DNA of 64,000 nucleotides from Paraburkholderia sp. BCC1885 (GTDB lineage: Bacteria > Pseudomonadota > Gammaproteobacteria > Burkholderiales > Burkholderiaceae). Position 1 is the first letter of the stretch. The number at the start of each line of letters is the position of its first letter. Below are positions 28,006-37,023 of the stretch, piece after piece. Below the pieces are notes generated by a model. That model was given only the letters and a program-made list of their open reading frames with translations. It made no database searches and was not told the DNA's origin. The translations under genes were made by a program, and so were the position numbers. The stretch covers positions 434,001-498,000 of the forward strand of contig NZ_CAAJGM010000111.1 of the NCBI RefSeq assembly GCF_900996235.1, read 5' to 3'.

Positions 28006-29223
28006 ATGAGTTGGACTCGGGAACAGAAAAACGTCACGATTGCGGCGTATCTCGGCTGGACACTGGACGCGTTCGATTTCTTTCTGATGGTGTTCATTCT
28101 GAAAGATATTGCGAGCGATTTCGGTACTGACGTCAAGACTGTGGCGTTTGGGATCACCTTGAGCCTGATGATGCGCCCCGTCGGCGCGCTCATTTTCGGC
28201 TGGCTCGCCGATAAATTCGGCCGCCGTCCGACGCTGATGGTCAACATCGCGTGCTATTCGCTGATTGAACTGCTGTCGGGCTTCGCGCCCAATCTCACCA
28301 CCCTGCTCGTGCTGCGCGCGCTGTTCGGCATCGCCATGGGCGGCGAATGGGGCGTCGGCGGCGCGCTGACCATGGAAACCGTGCCGGCGAAATCGCGCGG
28401 CATCGTTTCCGGTCTGCTGCAAGCGGGCTATCCGAGCGGCTATCTGCTCGCCTCAATCGTGTTCGGCGTGCTGTTTCAATACATCGGCTGGCGCGGCATG
28501 TTCATGGTCGGCGTGCTTCCCGCCCTGCTGGTGCTGTACGTGCGTGCGCACGTGCCCGAGTCGCCGGCGTTCAAAACGCTGGAAAAGCGTGTCAGGCCAG
28601 GGTTGCTTGCCACGCTGAAGAAGAACATCGGCCTGTCGCTGTACTCGATCATCCTGATGACCGCGTTCAATTTCTTCTCGCACGGCTCGCAGGATCTGTA
28701 TCCGACCTTCCTGCGCGTGCAGCAGCACTTCGACGCGCACACCGTTTCGCTGATCACCATCGTGTTGAATATCGGCGCGATCTGCGGCGGACTGTTTTTC
28801 GGTTTCATCTCCGAGAGAATCGGCCGCAAGCGCGCCATCTTCATCGCCGCCCTGATCGCCCTGCCGGTGCTGCCGCTGTGGGCGTTTTCCAGCACGCCGG
28901 TGCTGCTGGCGGTCGGCGCCTTCCTGATGCAGATTTCGGTGCAAGGCGCGTGGGGCGTGATTCCGGTCCACCTGAACGAAATCTCGCCGGATGAAATCCG
29001 CGCCACCTTCCCCGGCCTCGTGTACCAGCTCGGCAACCTGCTCGCCTCGGTCAACGCGCCGCTGCAGGCCGGGCTCGCCGAGCAGCACGGCAACAACTAT
29101 GCGCTCGTGATGGCGGTGGTGATTGGTATTGTCGCCGTGGTGATTGCCGTGCTGATCCCGTTTAGCCGTGAACGTCGTGGCATAGATATGACACAATCTG
29201 CCAAAGAGGTCGCAGCGGTTTAA
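28006..29223 (+). CDS. MFS transporter, sialate:H+ symporter/JEN1-like group
   Basis: 405-residue major facilitator protein with about 12 membrane segments. It has the MFS loop motifs GWLADKFGRRPTLM (loop 2-3) and its internal repeat GFISERIGRKRAIF (loop 8-9), and the GGEWGVGGALTMETVP segment characteristic of the metabolite:H+ symporter and SHS groups that import carboxylates such as lactate or sialate. The N-terminal WTREQKNVTIAAYLGWTLDAFDFF contains the D-x-x-D/F signature of this group. The start at MSWTREQ has GGAG 9 bases upstream. The substrate is probably a small organic acid; not proven. Confidence 0.85.
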   Translation: MSWTREQKNVTIAAYLGWTLDAFDFFLMVFILKDIASDFGTDVKTVAFGITLSLMMRPVGALIFGWLADKFGRRPTLMVNIACYSLIELLSGFAPNLTTLLVLRALFGIAMGGEWGVGGALTMETVPAKSRGIVSGLLQAGYPSGYLLASIVFGVLFQYIGWRGMFMVGVLPALLVLYVRAHVPESPAFKTLEKRVRPGLLATLKKNIGLSLYSIILMTAFNFFSHGSQDLYPTFLRVQQHFDAHTVSLITIVLNIGAICGGLFFGFISERIGRKRAIFIAALIALPVLPLWAFSSTPVLLAVGAFLMQISVQGAWGVIPVHLNEISPDEIRATFPGLVYQLGNLLASVNAPLQAGLAEQHGNNYALVMAVVIGIVAVVIAVLIPFSRERRGIDMTQSAKEVAAV

Positions 29224-29316
29224 AATGACCTGCGGCGGTTTCAAACCGCCGAACGAACACGAGCAGCACGAAACTTATACAGGCGGCCACAGGCCGCCAC
29301 GCCAGGCAGTATGACG

Positions 29317-29351
29317 AGGCCGTTCCAATTTCGATTGGAACGGCCTTTTTT
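29317..29351 (+). terminator. Strong terminator after the MFS gene
   Basis: A 12-13 bp perfect stem (from 29317 to 29346) capped by a TTCG tetraloop and followed by TTTTTT. It lies about 95 bp past the transporter stop. Confidence 0.9.
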
Positions 29352-29498
29352 ATTTCGCGCCTGAAACGGCGTGCGGCGCTGGAAGTCACGTCGCGCGGCG
29401 CGCTCGATGCACCGCAGCCGTGCCTTTTTAGAGGAGTCCACCCACAGAGAACCTTGCCCAATGAACCTGATCCTTCTTATCCTGAAAAAAACGCGTGT

Positions 29499-29516
29499 TT
29501 CAAATGCGCATTTGAA
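29499..29516. promoter_or_regulatory. 18-bp perfect palindrome, likely TetR operator
   Basis: TTCAAATGCGCATTTGAA is a perfect palindrome 41 bp upstream of the TetR-family regulator start. Position and symmetry fit an autoregulatory operator of a TetR dimer. The half-site CAAAT resembles the CAAAC half-sites of PsrA-type fatty-acid regulators. Binding is inferred. Confidence 0.6.
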
Positions 29517-29557
29517 TCGCTTGTTTGCGGCCGGGCAACCGGCATAGGGAGCGCAAA

Positions 29558-30514
29558 ATGGCAGTTCGCACGACAGGCCGGCACACCGGCGACACGAAGT
29601 CACGCATCCTCGACGCCGCAGAGACGCTTTTCATCGAATGCGGTTATGAGGCCATGTCGTTGCGTCAGATCACCTCGCGCGCCGAGGTCAATCTCGCAGC
29701 GGTCAACTATCACTTCGGCAGCAAGGAAGCGCTGATTCACGCGATGCTGTCGCGCCGCCTCGACCGCCTCAACCAGGAACGGGTCAAGCTGCTCGACCGC
29801 TTCGATACGATGCTCGGCCCGCGTCTGACCTGCGAGCACGTGCTGGGCGCGATGTTCATTCCGGCGCTGCGCCTCTCGCGCGATCCGCAGGTGGGCGGCA
29901 AGGCGTTCCTGCGACTGCTCGGGCGCGCATACACCGATCCGTCGTCGTTCATTCGCGACTTCCTGAACGGACACTATGCATCGGTAGCCGAACGGTTCTT
30001 CGAGGCGTTCCAGCGCGCCTTGCCGCACCTGCCGCGCGACGAACTCGGCTGGCGTCTGCACTTCGCGATCGGCGCGCTCTCGGGCGTGCTGGCCGGCACC
30101 GACACCGACAGCCTGATCACCGAGTTCTCGCAGGGCAAATCGATGAACGACCTGCAACTGATCGCCCGGCTCGCCTCGCTGATGGTGGCCGCGCTGAAAG
30201 CGCCGCTGCCGGACACCAGCCAGCTGGCCGCCTTCGCTGCCGTGCTCGGCGACGCCGCCGATGGTTCGCCGGAGGGTCCGCAAGGCGCCTGCGGCGGCTT
30301 GCCGGATACGGATACGCCCGGCGCCGCCGCCGAGACAAACAGCAACGACGCGGCAGCGCGGGCGACATCGCACGACGCATCAGGCGGGCCATCCGTTGAG
30401 ACGCGCCATCAACGAGATGAAACCGCGCAGCGCAGCAGCGCCGGCGGCGACCCAAGCAGTGCTCCAGGCGGCACCACCAGCCCCTTGCGGCACCTCGCGC
30501 ACGGCGCAGCCTGA
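29558..30514 (+). CDS. TetR-family regulator of the fatty-acid operon
   Basis: 318-residue repressor-like protein. The N-terminal helix-turn-helix (about 10-60) contains RILDAAETLFIECGYEAMSLRQITSRAEVNLAAVNYHFGSKEAL. The ligand-binding helices run to about residue 215. A Gly/Asp/Ser-rich tail of about 90 residues (from around GSPEGPQGACGG) is unusual, because most members stop near 220; it looks disordered. The start MAVRTTG is supported by AGGGA 7 bases upstream. It is divergent from nothing and precedes the acyl-CoA dehydrogenase operon in the same direction, so it probably senses acyl-CoA and controls these genes. Confidence 0.87.
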   Translation: MAVRTTGRHTGDTKSRILDAAETLFIECGYEAMSLRQITSRAEVNLAAVNYHFGSKEALIHAMLSRRLDRLNQERVKLLDRFDTMLGPRLTCEHVLGAMFIPALRLSRDPQVGGKAFLRLLGRAYTDPSSFIRDFLNGHYASVAERFFEAFQRALPHLPRDELGWRLHFAIGALSGVLAGTDTDSLITEFSQGKSMNDLQLIARLASLMVAALKAPLPDTSQLAAFAAVLGDAADGSPEGPQGACGGLPDTDTPGAAAETNSNDAAARATSHDASGGPSVETRHQRDETAQRSSAGGDPSSAPGGTTSPLRHLAHGAA

Positions 30515-30523
30515 CCCAGGCGT

Positions 30524-30620
30524 GCCGGGACGTTTAGAGGTTTACGTCCCGGCGCCGCGGTGCAGCTGGCACCGCGTGTGCTGTCAAACCACCGAAGCGA
30601 GCCTTCCGTATCGTGCGGAA
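30524..30620 (+). promoter_or_regulatory. Cluster of three hairpins in the leader of the acyl-CoA dehydrogenase gene
   Basis: Three stem-loops follow each other: a 10-bp stem GCCGGGACGT/ACGTCCCGGC (30524-30553), GCGGTGC/GCACCGC (about 30557-30575), and CTTCCG/CGGAAG (about 30602-30620). The first could terminate the regulator transcript. Together they occupy most of the 144-bp gap before the next gene. No T run follows, so attenuation is only a possibility. Confidence 0.45.
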
Positions 30621-30658
30621 GCGTTCGCACGCACCATCAAAACAGGGAGGGAGACGTC

Positions 30659-33157
30659 ATGTCGTGGTTCTTCTTAGTGCTGGTCGTCGCCGCGGCGGCG
30701 CTCGTCTATGTTCAGGCCCGCGCCTCGTGGTGGCTCGCTTTCCTCGTCGTGTGGGTCGCGGCCGCGCGTCTGAGCGGCGCGGCGGGACCGCTTGCCACCG
30801 TCATCCTCGCGATTGTCTTCGTGCTGCCCGCGCTGGTGCTGGCAGTGAAGCCGCTGCGCCGCGCGTGGCTCGCCAAGCCTGTACTCGATATTTTCCGCAA
30901 GATCCTGCCGGAGATGTCGCCCACCGAGCGCGACGCCATCGAAGCCGGCACGGTCTGGTGGGACGCCGCCCTGTTCTCGGGACGCCCGCACTGGGACACG
31001 CTGCTCGCGCACGGCCCGGCCACCCTCACGGCGGAAGAACAGTCGTTTCTCGACGTCGAATGCGAGCACCTGTGCGATCTCGCCAACGACTGGGAAACCA
31101 CCGCGATCTGGCAAGACCTCTCGCCGCAGACGTGGCAGTACATCAAGGAGCGCGGCTTTCTCGGCATGATCATTCCGAAGCAGTACGGCGGCAAGCAGTT
31201 CTCCGCCTACGCGCATTCGCAGGTCATCATGAAGCTGGCCACGCGCTGCTCGGCGGCCGCCGTTTCGGTGATGGTGCCGAACTCGCTCGGCCCCGCCGAA
31301 CTGCTGATGCATTACGGCACCGAGGAACAGAAGAACCACTATCTGCCGCGTCTCGCGCGCGGCGCGGAAATCCCCTGCTTCGCGCTGACGAGTCCCTACG
31401 CCGGTTCGGATGCAGCGGCGATTCCCGACATCGGCGTCGTCTGCAAGGGCAGCTTCGAAGGCCGCGAGACACTCGGTTTTCGTGTCACCTGGGACAAGCG
31501 CTACATCACGCTGGGGCCGATCGCGACCGTGCTGGGTCTCGCCTTTCGCGCGCTCGACCCGGATCATCTGCTCGGCCCGGCGGACGAACCCGGCATCACC
31601 TGCGCGCTGATTCCCACCTCGCACCCGGGCGTGAATATCGGCCGCCGTCACTGGCCGCTCAACGCGGTGTTCCAGAACGGTCCGAATTCGGGCAAGGACG
31701 TGTTCATTCCGCTCGACTGGGTGATCGGCGGCCGCGCCCAGGTGGGTAACGGCTGGCGCATGCTGATGGAATGCCTCGCTGCGGGGCGGGCCATTTCGCT
31801 GCCGTCGTCGAATGTGGGCATGGCGAAAATTGCCGTGCGCGGCACCGGCGCGTATGCCGCCGTGCGCCGCCAGTTCCGCACCGCCGTCGGCAAGTTCGAG
31901 GGCGTGCAGGAAGCGCTCGGCCGCATGGGCGGCAATCTGTACGTGATGGATGCGGCGCGGCGGCTCTCCGCGCATGCGGTCGACCTCGGCGAAAAACCCT
32001 CGGTGATCTCCGCGATCGCCAAGTACCACATCACCGAGCGCGCCCGCCAGGTGATCAACGACGGCATGGATGTCGCCGCCGGCAAGGGCATCTGCATGGG
32101 GCCGTCGAACTTCCTCGCACGCGCCTATCAACAGGTGCCGATTGCGATTACCGTTGAAGGCGCCAACATTCTCACGCGCTGCCTGATCATCTTCGGCCAG
32201 GGGGCGATTCGTTGCCATCCGTATGTGCTAAAGGAAATGGCCGCGACGCGCGAAGAGGACCACGGCAAGGCGCTGGTCGATTTCGACGCGGCGTTCTTCG
32301 GTCACGTCAGCTTCACCTTGTCGAACGTGGTGCGCAGTTTCGTGTATGCCGTCACGGCCGGCGCGTTTATCCGCAAGCCGCAGCGCGCCCATGCGCCGCT
32401 CGCCCACTACTACCGCGCGGCGACCCGCATCTCCACCGTGTTCGCGCTGCTCGCCGACGTCTCGATGTTCGTGCTCGGCGGCGACCTGAAACGGCGTGAG
32501 CGGATCTCCGCGCGTCTGGGCGACGTGCTCTCCCAGCTTTACCTGATCTCCGCCACGCTCAAGCGCTTCGAAGACGAAGGCCGCCAGGAGAGCGACTTGC
32601 CGCTGGTGCAATGGGGCGTGGAGGACGCGCTCAATCGCGCGCAAGAGGCGATCGACGGCGTGCTCGTCAACTATCCGAACCGCCTCGCCGCGGGTCTCGT
32701 GCGCGTGCTGGCGTTTCCGTTCGGCCTGCCGCATCGCGCGCCGGCGGATCGACTCGGCGGCGCCATCGCCGAGTTGATGCAAACGCCGGGCGCCGCGCGC
32801 GAGCGGCTCGTCTCCGATTCCTACGTGCCGCATCCCGACGTCGATCCGCTCGGCTACGGCGAATTGCTGTTCGCGCTCAATCCGCGCATCAACGCCATCG
32901 ACCAGAAACTGCGCGAGGCTGTGAAGCAAGGCCGGCTCACGCCGATGCCGCAAAGCCTCGCGCATCTGGCCGCGTGGACGGAAGCGGCGCAACGCCAGGG
33001 CCTGCTCGACGCCGACGAGCGCCAGGTGCTCGACGACTACGCCCGCTACGGCGCCGAAGTGGTCAAGGTAGACGACTTCGCGCCCGACTTCGGCATGCTC
33101 GACGGTCTGCAAAAGCGCAAGGAAGCACTCGAAAAAGCGATGCAGCTTGCAGCTTGA
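30659..33157 (+). CDS. fadE: Acyl-CoA dehydrogenase, FadE type with DUF1974 tail
   Basis: 832-residue flavoenzyme catalysing the first beta-oxidation step, acyl-CoA to trans-2-enoyl-CoA. Two N-terminal hydrophobic segments (about 1-55) suggest membrane association, as in E. coli FadE. The dehydrogenase core has CFALTSPYAGSDAA and NGPNSGKDVFIPLDWVIGG (FAD and substrate region) and KGICMGPSNFLARAYQQVPI near the active site. The long C-terminal domain is the FadE-specific DUF1974 region. AGGGAGGG precedes the ATG. First gene of a five-gene series (dehydrogenase, FabG-like, MaoC, thiolase, ligase) in one direction. Confidence 0.93.
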   Translation: MSWFFLVLVVAAAALVYVQARASWWLAFLVVWVAAARLSGAAGPLATVILAIVFVLPALVLAVKPLRRAWLAKPVLDIFRKILPEMSPTERDAIEAGTVWWDAALFSGRPHWDTLLAHGPATLTAEEQSFLDVECEHLCDLANDWETTAIWQDLSPQTWQYIKERGFLGMIIPKQYGGKQFSAYAHSQVIMKLATRCSAAAVSVMVPNSLGPAELLMHYGTEEQKNHYLPRLARGAEIPCFALTSPYAGSDAAAIPDIGVVCKGSFEGRETLGFRVTWDKRYITLGPIATVLGLAFRALDPDHLLGPADEPGITCALIPTSHPGVNIGRRHWPLNAVFQNGPNSGKDVFIPLDWVIGGRAQVGNGWRMLMECLAAGRAISLPSSNVGMAKIAVRGTGAYAAVRRQFRTAVGKFEGVQEALGRMGGNLYVMDAARRLSAHAVDLGEKPSVISAIAKYHITERARQVINDGMDVAAGKGICMGPSNFLARAYQQVPIAITVEGANILTRCLIIFGQGAIRCHPYVLKEMAATREEDHGKALVDFDAAFFGHVSFTLSNVVRSFVYAVTAGAFIRKPQRAHAPLAHYYRAATRISTVFALLADVSMFVLGGDLKRRERISARLGDVLSQLYLISATLKRFEDEGRQESDLPLVQWGVEDALNRAQEAIDGVLVNYPNRLAAGLVRVLAFPFGLPHRAPADRLGGAIAELMQTPGAARERLVSDSYVPHPDVDPLGYGELLFALNPRINAIDQKLREAVKQGRLTPMPQSLAHLAAWTEAAQRQGLLDADERQVLDDYARYGAEVVKVDDFAPDFGMLDGLQKRKEALEKAMQLAA

Positions 33158-33211
33158 GCATCGCGCCATGCACACTGAGGGAAACCCGACCGGCCAGCGG
33201 AGCAACAGAAG

Positions 33212-34648
33212 ATGAAAGACAGCTACCTGAACTTCGTCAACTCGCCGTTCGGTGCGCGCCTCGCGCGCTCGATCGGCTTGCCGAAGCCCGAGGTATTGCG
33301 CCGCTATCGCGCGGATCGGCCCGAGTTCGAAGGGCTCGTGGCGATCGGCGCGGGGCGCGCGCCGCATCTGCTCGACGCGCTCGCGGGGGTGATCGCACGC
33401 AGCGGCTTTACCAGCGTGGCGCACGAAAGCGCGCTGGGGTGGATTCCGCTGGCGGCGCGGCATGGCCTGATGACCGGCCGCTTCGAGCCCGCCGATAGCG
33501 GCTCGCAGGGACGCCTCGTCGCGCTGCTGTTCGACGCCAGCGGGATCGAGGACAGCGGCGAGCTCGACAGCCTGTTTGCCTTCTTCCACGACACGCTGCG
33601 CTCGCTCGGCAAATGCGGGCGAATCGTCGTGCTGGGCCGGCCGCCGCAAGCCTGCGCGACGCCGCGGCAATGGACCGCGCAACGCGCGCTCGAAGGCCTG
33701 ACGCGCTCGCTCGGCAAGGAGGCGCGGCGCGGCATCACCGCGAATCTGATGTATGTCGCGCAAGGGGCCGAAGACGAGGCCGAAGCAACCTTGCGCTTTT
33801 TCCTGTCGCCGCGTTCGGCGTATGTGTCGGGGCAGGTGGTGCAGATCGCGGGCGTCACTGCTTCGCCGCAAACCACAGCCACAGAGTCAACCACGGCCAC
33901 GGCGATTGACTGGGCGCAGCCGCTCGCCGGCAAGCGCGCCGTCGTGACAGGCGCGGCGCGCGGCATCGGCGCGGCTATTGCGGCGGCGCTCGCGGCCGAA
34001 GGCGCGCACGTGATCGGCGTCGACATCCCGTCCGCCAGCGACGCGCTCGAAGCAACCATGCGCCCGCTATCCGGCAGCGCCCTCGCCTTCGATATCGCCG
34101 CGCCCGAAACGCCCGCCCAGATCGCCGCCGCGCTCGACGAACTCGGCGTCGATATCGTCGTGCACAACGCCGGCATCACGAAAGACAAAACCATCGCGCG
34201 CATGACTGAAGCGGCGTGGCATAGCGTGATCGACATCAACCTGGCCGCCCAGGAGCGTCTCGACGACGCCCTGCTCGCCGCCGGCACGCTGCGCGACGGC
34301 GGCCGCATCGTCTGCGTGTCGTCGATCAGCGGCATTGCCGGCAACATGGGTCAGACCAATTACGCGACCTCGAAAGCCGGCGTGATCGGCCGGGTGCAAA
34401 GCATGGCCGCGCCGCTCGGCGAACGGCGCATTACGATCAACGCGGTCGCGCCGGGTTTCATCGAAACCCAGATGACCGCGAAAATCCCGCTGGCGATCCG
34501 CGAAGCCGGCCGCCGCATGAATTCGCTGAGCCAAGGCGGCCAGCCGGTGGATGTGGCCCAGACCATCGCGTGGCTCGCGCATCCCGGCTGTGCCGGCGTC
34601 ACCGGCCAGGTGGTGCGGGTGTGCGGCCAAAGCCTGATCGGAGCATGA
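33212..34648 (+). CDS. High-molecular-weight FabG-type 3-oxoacyl dehydrogenase/reductase
   Basis: 478 residues, about twice a normal short-chain dehydrogenase. The C-terminal half (about 240-478) is a complete SDR: the nucleotide-binding motif VVTGAARGIGAAIA at residue 244 on, NNAG-like HNAGITKD, catalytic Ser in VSSISG, and YATSK. The N-terminal half looks like a degenerate SDR domain without glycine-rich motif or catalytic triad. This architecture matches FabG4-type enzymes that act on 3-oxoacyl-CoA/3-hydroxyacyl-CoA with NAD(H). In this operon it would perform the hydroxyacyl dehydrogenation step. Its stop overlaps the next start (ATGA). Confidence 0.88.
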   Translation: MKDSYLNFVNSPFGARLARSIGLPKPEVLRRYRADRPEFEGLVAIGAGRAPHLLDALAGVIARSGFTSVAHESALGWIPLAARHGLMTGRFEPADSGSQGRLVALLFDASGIEDSGELDSLFAFFHDTLRSLGKCGRIVVLGRPPQACATPRQWTAQRALEGLTRSLGKEARRGITANLMYVAQGAEDEAEATLRFFLSPRSAYVSGQVVQIAGVTASPQTTATESTTATAIDWAQPLAGKRAVVTGAARGIGAAIAAALAAEGAHVIGVDIPSASDALEATMRPLSGSALAFDIAAPETPAQIAAALDELGVDIVVHNAGITKDKTIARMTEAAWHSVIDINLAAQERLDDALLAAGTLRDGGRIVCVSSISGIAGNMGQTNYATSKAGVIGRVQSMAAPLGERRITINAVAPGFIETQMTAKIPLAIREAGRRMNSLSQGGQPVDVAQTIAWLAHPGCAGVTGQVVRVCGQSLIGA

Positions 34649-35586
34649 GCATGGGCGAGCCCTCCGGCCTCGGTCAGCCGTACAGCGCGGCACGCCCGCG
34701 CACCGTGGTAATCGAGCAGTTGCCCGCGCCGGCCAGGCTGTATGGGCGCGCCCTGTCCGGCGTGCTCAAGCGCGGCCGCATCGCGCAGTTGCCGGCGCTG
34801 CGCCTCGTGCGCCCGGCGGCGCCGCTCGAACCGATTGCCATCGAACGCTATGCGCGCGTCTGCGGCTTTATTCCCGAGCACGGCGTGCCGTTGACCTTCC
34901 CGCATCTGCTCGCCTTTCCGCTGCATCTGCTGATGCTGACGGACCCCGCTTTCCCGTGGCCCGCGCTCGGGCTCGTGCATCTCGCCAACCATGTGCGTCT
35001 ACGGCGTCCGCTCGCGTTCAACGAAGTGTTGCGTGTCGAAGTGGAATTCGGCGCGCTGCTGCGGCATGACAAGGGCCAGGCGTTCGTGCTGCACACGCGC
35101 CTCTATCGACGCGGCGAGGCGGTCTGGGACGGCGACAGCGTGTACCTGAAACGCGGCGCTGCACCGGCGGGCGATCCGCTGGCCATGCTGGAAATCAACC
35201 GCGACGATTTGCAACGCGTGGCGCGCTGGCAATTGCCCGCGCAACTCGGGCGCGATTACGCGCACGCCTCGGGCGACTACAACCCGATTCACCTGACGAC
35301 GCTCTCCGCCAAGGCGTTCGGTTTCCCGCGCGCGATCGCGCACGGCATGTGGACCCTCGCGCGCGCGGCGGCCGCCTTGCAGCCGCCCAAGCCGCTCGCC
35401 GAGGCCGCCGTCAGCGCCGAATTCAAGCTGCCGATGCTGCTGCCCGGCGACGCCTCGCTATGGACCAGCATCCCGGCGACCGCCGCCGCGGCCACCGCGC
35501 CCACCAGCACGCGCGATCTCGAAGTACGCGATGCCGCCGGCGACAAGCCGCATCTGCGCGGCCGGTTTCAGTGGACCACTCAATGA
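34645..35586 (+). CDS. MaoC-like enoyl-CoA hydratase
   Basis: 313-residue hot-dog-fold protein. The C-terminal domain carries the hydratase-2 motif YAHASGDYNPIHLTTLSAKAFGFPRAIAHGM, with the catalytic Asp/His pair; the N-terminal half is a degenerate second hot-dog domain. Known members hydrate trans-2-enoyl-CoA to (R)-3-hydroxyacyl-CoA. The start at 34645 overlaps the upstream stop by 4 bases (ATGA), implying translational coupling; a second ATG lies two codons later. Confidence 0.9.
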   Translation: MSMGEPSGLGQPYSAARPRTVVIEQLPAPARLYGRALSGVLKRGRIAQLPALRLVRPAAPLEPIAIERYARVCGFIPEHGVPLTFPHLLAFPLHLLMLTDPAFPWPALGLVHLANHVRLRRPLAFNEVLRVEVEFGALLRHDKGQAFVLHTRLYRRGEAVWDGDSVYLKRGAAPAGDPLAMLEINRDDLQRVARWQLPAQLGRDYAHASGDYNPIHLTTLSAKAFGFPRAIAHGMWTLARAAAALQPPKPLAEAAVSAEFKLPMLLPGDASLWTSIPATAAAATAPTSTRDLEVRDAAGDKPHLRGRFQWTTQ

Positions 35587-35618
35587 TCGATTACGCCCGC
35601 TTCTGAAAGGAGTTATGC

Positions 35619-36920
35619 ATGTCCCACCCGCTTCCCGCTGTGCGGCGCGTCGCCATCCTGGGCGGCAACCGGATTCCGTTCGCGCGCTCGAACACCGCCT
35701 ATGCCAACGCGTCGAATCAGGACATGCTGACCTTCACGCTGCAGGGGCTGATCGACCGCTTCAACCTGCATGGCGAGCGTCTGGGCGAAGTGGCGGCGGG
35801 CGCGGTCATCAAGCATTCGCGCGACTTCAATCTCACGCGCGAGTCCGTGCTCTCCACCACCCTCGCCAAAGAGACTCCCGCTTACGACGTGCAGCAGGCC
35901 TGCGGCACCGGTCTCGAAGCGGCTATTCTGGTCGCCAACAAGATCGCGCTCGGGCAGATCGAAGTGGGCATCGCAGGCGGCGTGGATACGACGTCCGACG
36001 CGCCGATCGGCGTCAACGAACGGATGCGCAAGATCCTGCTCGAAGCGAATCGCGGCAAGACCACCGGCCAGCGTGTCGGGGCGCTGAGCAAGCTGCGTCC
36101 GGGGATGTTGTTCAAGCCGCTGTTACCGCGCAACGGCGAACCGCGTACCGGCCTTTCCATGGGCGAACATTGCGAACTGATGGCCAAGCGCTGGGGCATC
36201 GCCCGCGAGGCCCAGGACGAACTCGCCTGCGACAGCCACCGCAAGCTCGCCGAGGCCTACACGCACGGCTTTCTCAACGACCTGATGACGCCGTACCGCG
36301 GCCTCGCACGTGACAATAATCTGCGCGCGGACCTGACGCTGGAAAAGCTCGCGGGCCTCAAGCCGGTGTTCGATCGCGACGCCGGCACGCTGACAGCCGG
36401 CAACTCCACGCCGCTCACCGACGGCGCCTCGGCCGTCCTGCTCGCGAGCGAAGCGTGGGCCGCCGCGCACGGCTTGCCGGTGCTGGCCTACCTGACGTGG
36501 TCCGAAACTGCCGCGGTCGATTTCTTCGACAAGAAAGAAGGCCTGCTGATGGCGCCCGCTTACGCCGTGCCGCGCATGCTGGCGCGCGCCGGCCTGACCC
36601 TGCAGGACTTCGACCTCTACGAAATTCACGAGGCGTTCGCGGCGCAGGTGCTGTGCACGCTCACCGCATGGCAGGACGACGAGTATTGCCGCACGCAACT
36701 GGGCCTGCCCGGCCCGCTCGGCGCCATCGATCGTGCGAAACTGAATGTCAACGGCAGTTCGCTGGCGACCGGGCATCCGTTTGCGGCAACCGGCGGGCGC
36801 ATCGTCGCCGGGCTCGCCAAGATGCTCGCGCAACTCGACAAACCGGCCGGCACCGCACGCGGCCTGATTTCGATTTGCGCGGCGGGCGGCCAGGGGGTGG
36901 TTGCGATACTCGAACGTTAG
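35619..36920 (+). CDS. Acetyl-CoA C-acyltransferase (3-ketoacyl-CoA thiolase)
   Basis: 433-residue thiolase catalysing thiolytic release of acetyl-CoA in the last beta-oxidation step. The active nucleophile is Cys95 in QQACGTGLEAA; the His is in YEIHEAFAAQ; the second Cys is in SICAAGGQG, and NVNGSSLATGHPFAATGGR matches the third motif. The length is typical of FadI-like thiolases. AAAGGAG is well placed before the ATG. It follows MaoC by 32 bp. Confidence 0.93.
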   Translation: MSHPLPAVRRVAILGGNRIPFARSNTAYANASNQDMLTFTLQGLIDRFNLHGERLGEVAAGAVIKHSRDFNLTRESVLSTTLAKETPAYDVQQACGTGLEAAILVANKIALGQIEVGIAGGVDTTSDAPIGVNERMRKILLEANRGKTTGQRVGALSKLRPGMLFKPLLPRNGEPRTGLSMGEHCELMAKRWGIAREAQDELACDSHRKLAEAYTHGFLNDLMTPYRGLARDNNLRADLTLEKLAGLKPVFDRDAGTLTAGNSTPLTDGASAVLLASEAWAAAHGLPVLAYLTWSETAAVDFFDKKEGLLMAPAYAVPRMLARAGLTLQDFDLYEIHEAFAAQVLCTLTAWQDDEYCRTQLGLPGPLGAIDRAKLNVNGSSLATGHPFAATGGRIVAGLAKMLAQLDKPAGTARGLISICAAGGQGVVAILER

Positions 36921-37023
36921 CGGCCAGCAGGATTGTTGACGTGGTTGTTCACAGATTATCCAGCCATCCAAATAGCAGCTATAAACAGACATAGACGAAG
37001 CATTGCGCTTCAGGAGACAAGCC

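Noticed and set aside
32228..33871. 547-codon minus-strand open frame across fadE and the FabG gene
   Set aside because: Spans two genuine genes in antisense, has shadow composition, and lacks a ribosome binding site.
34570..34644. Upstream extension of the MaoC gene into fabG
   Set aside because: The ATGA overlap at 34645 gives a normal coupled start; the extension only overlaps the FabG coding frame.
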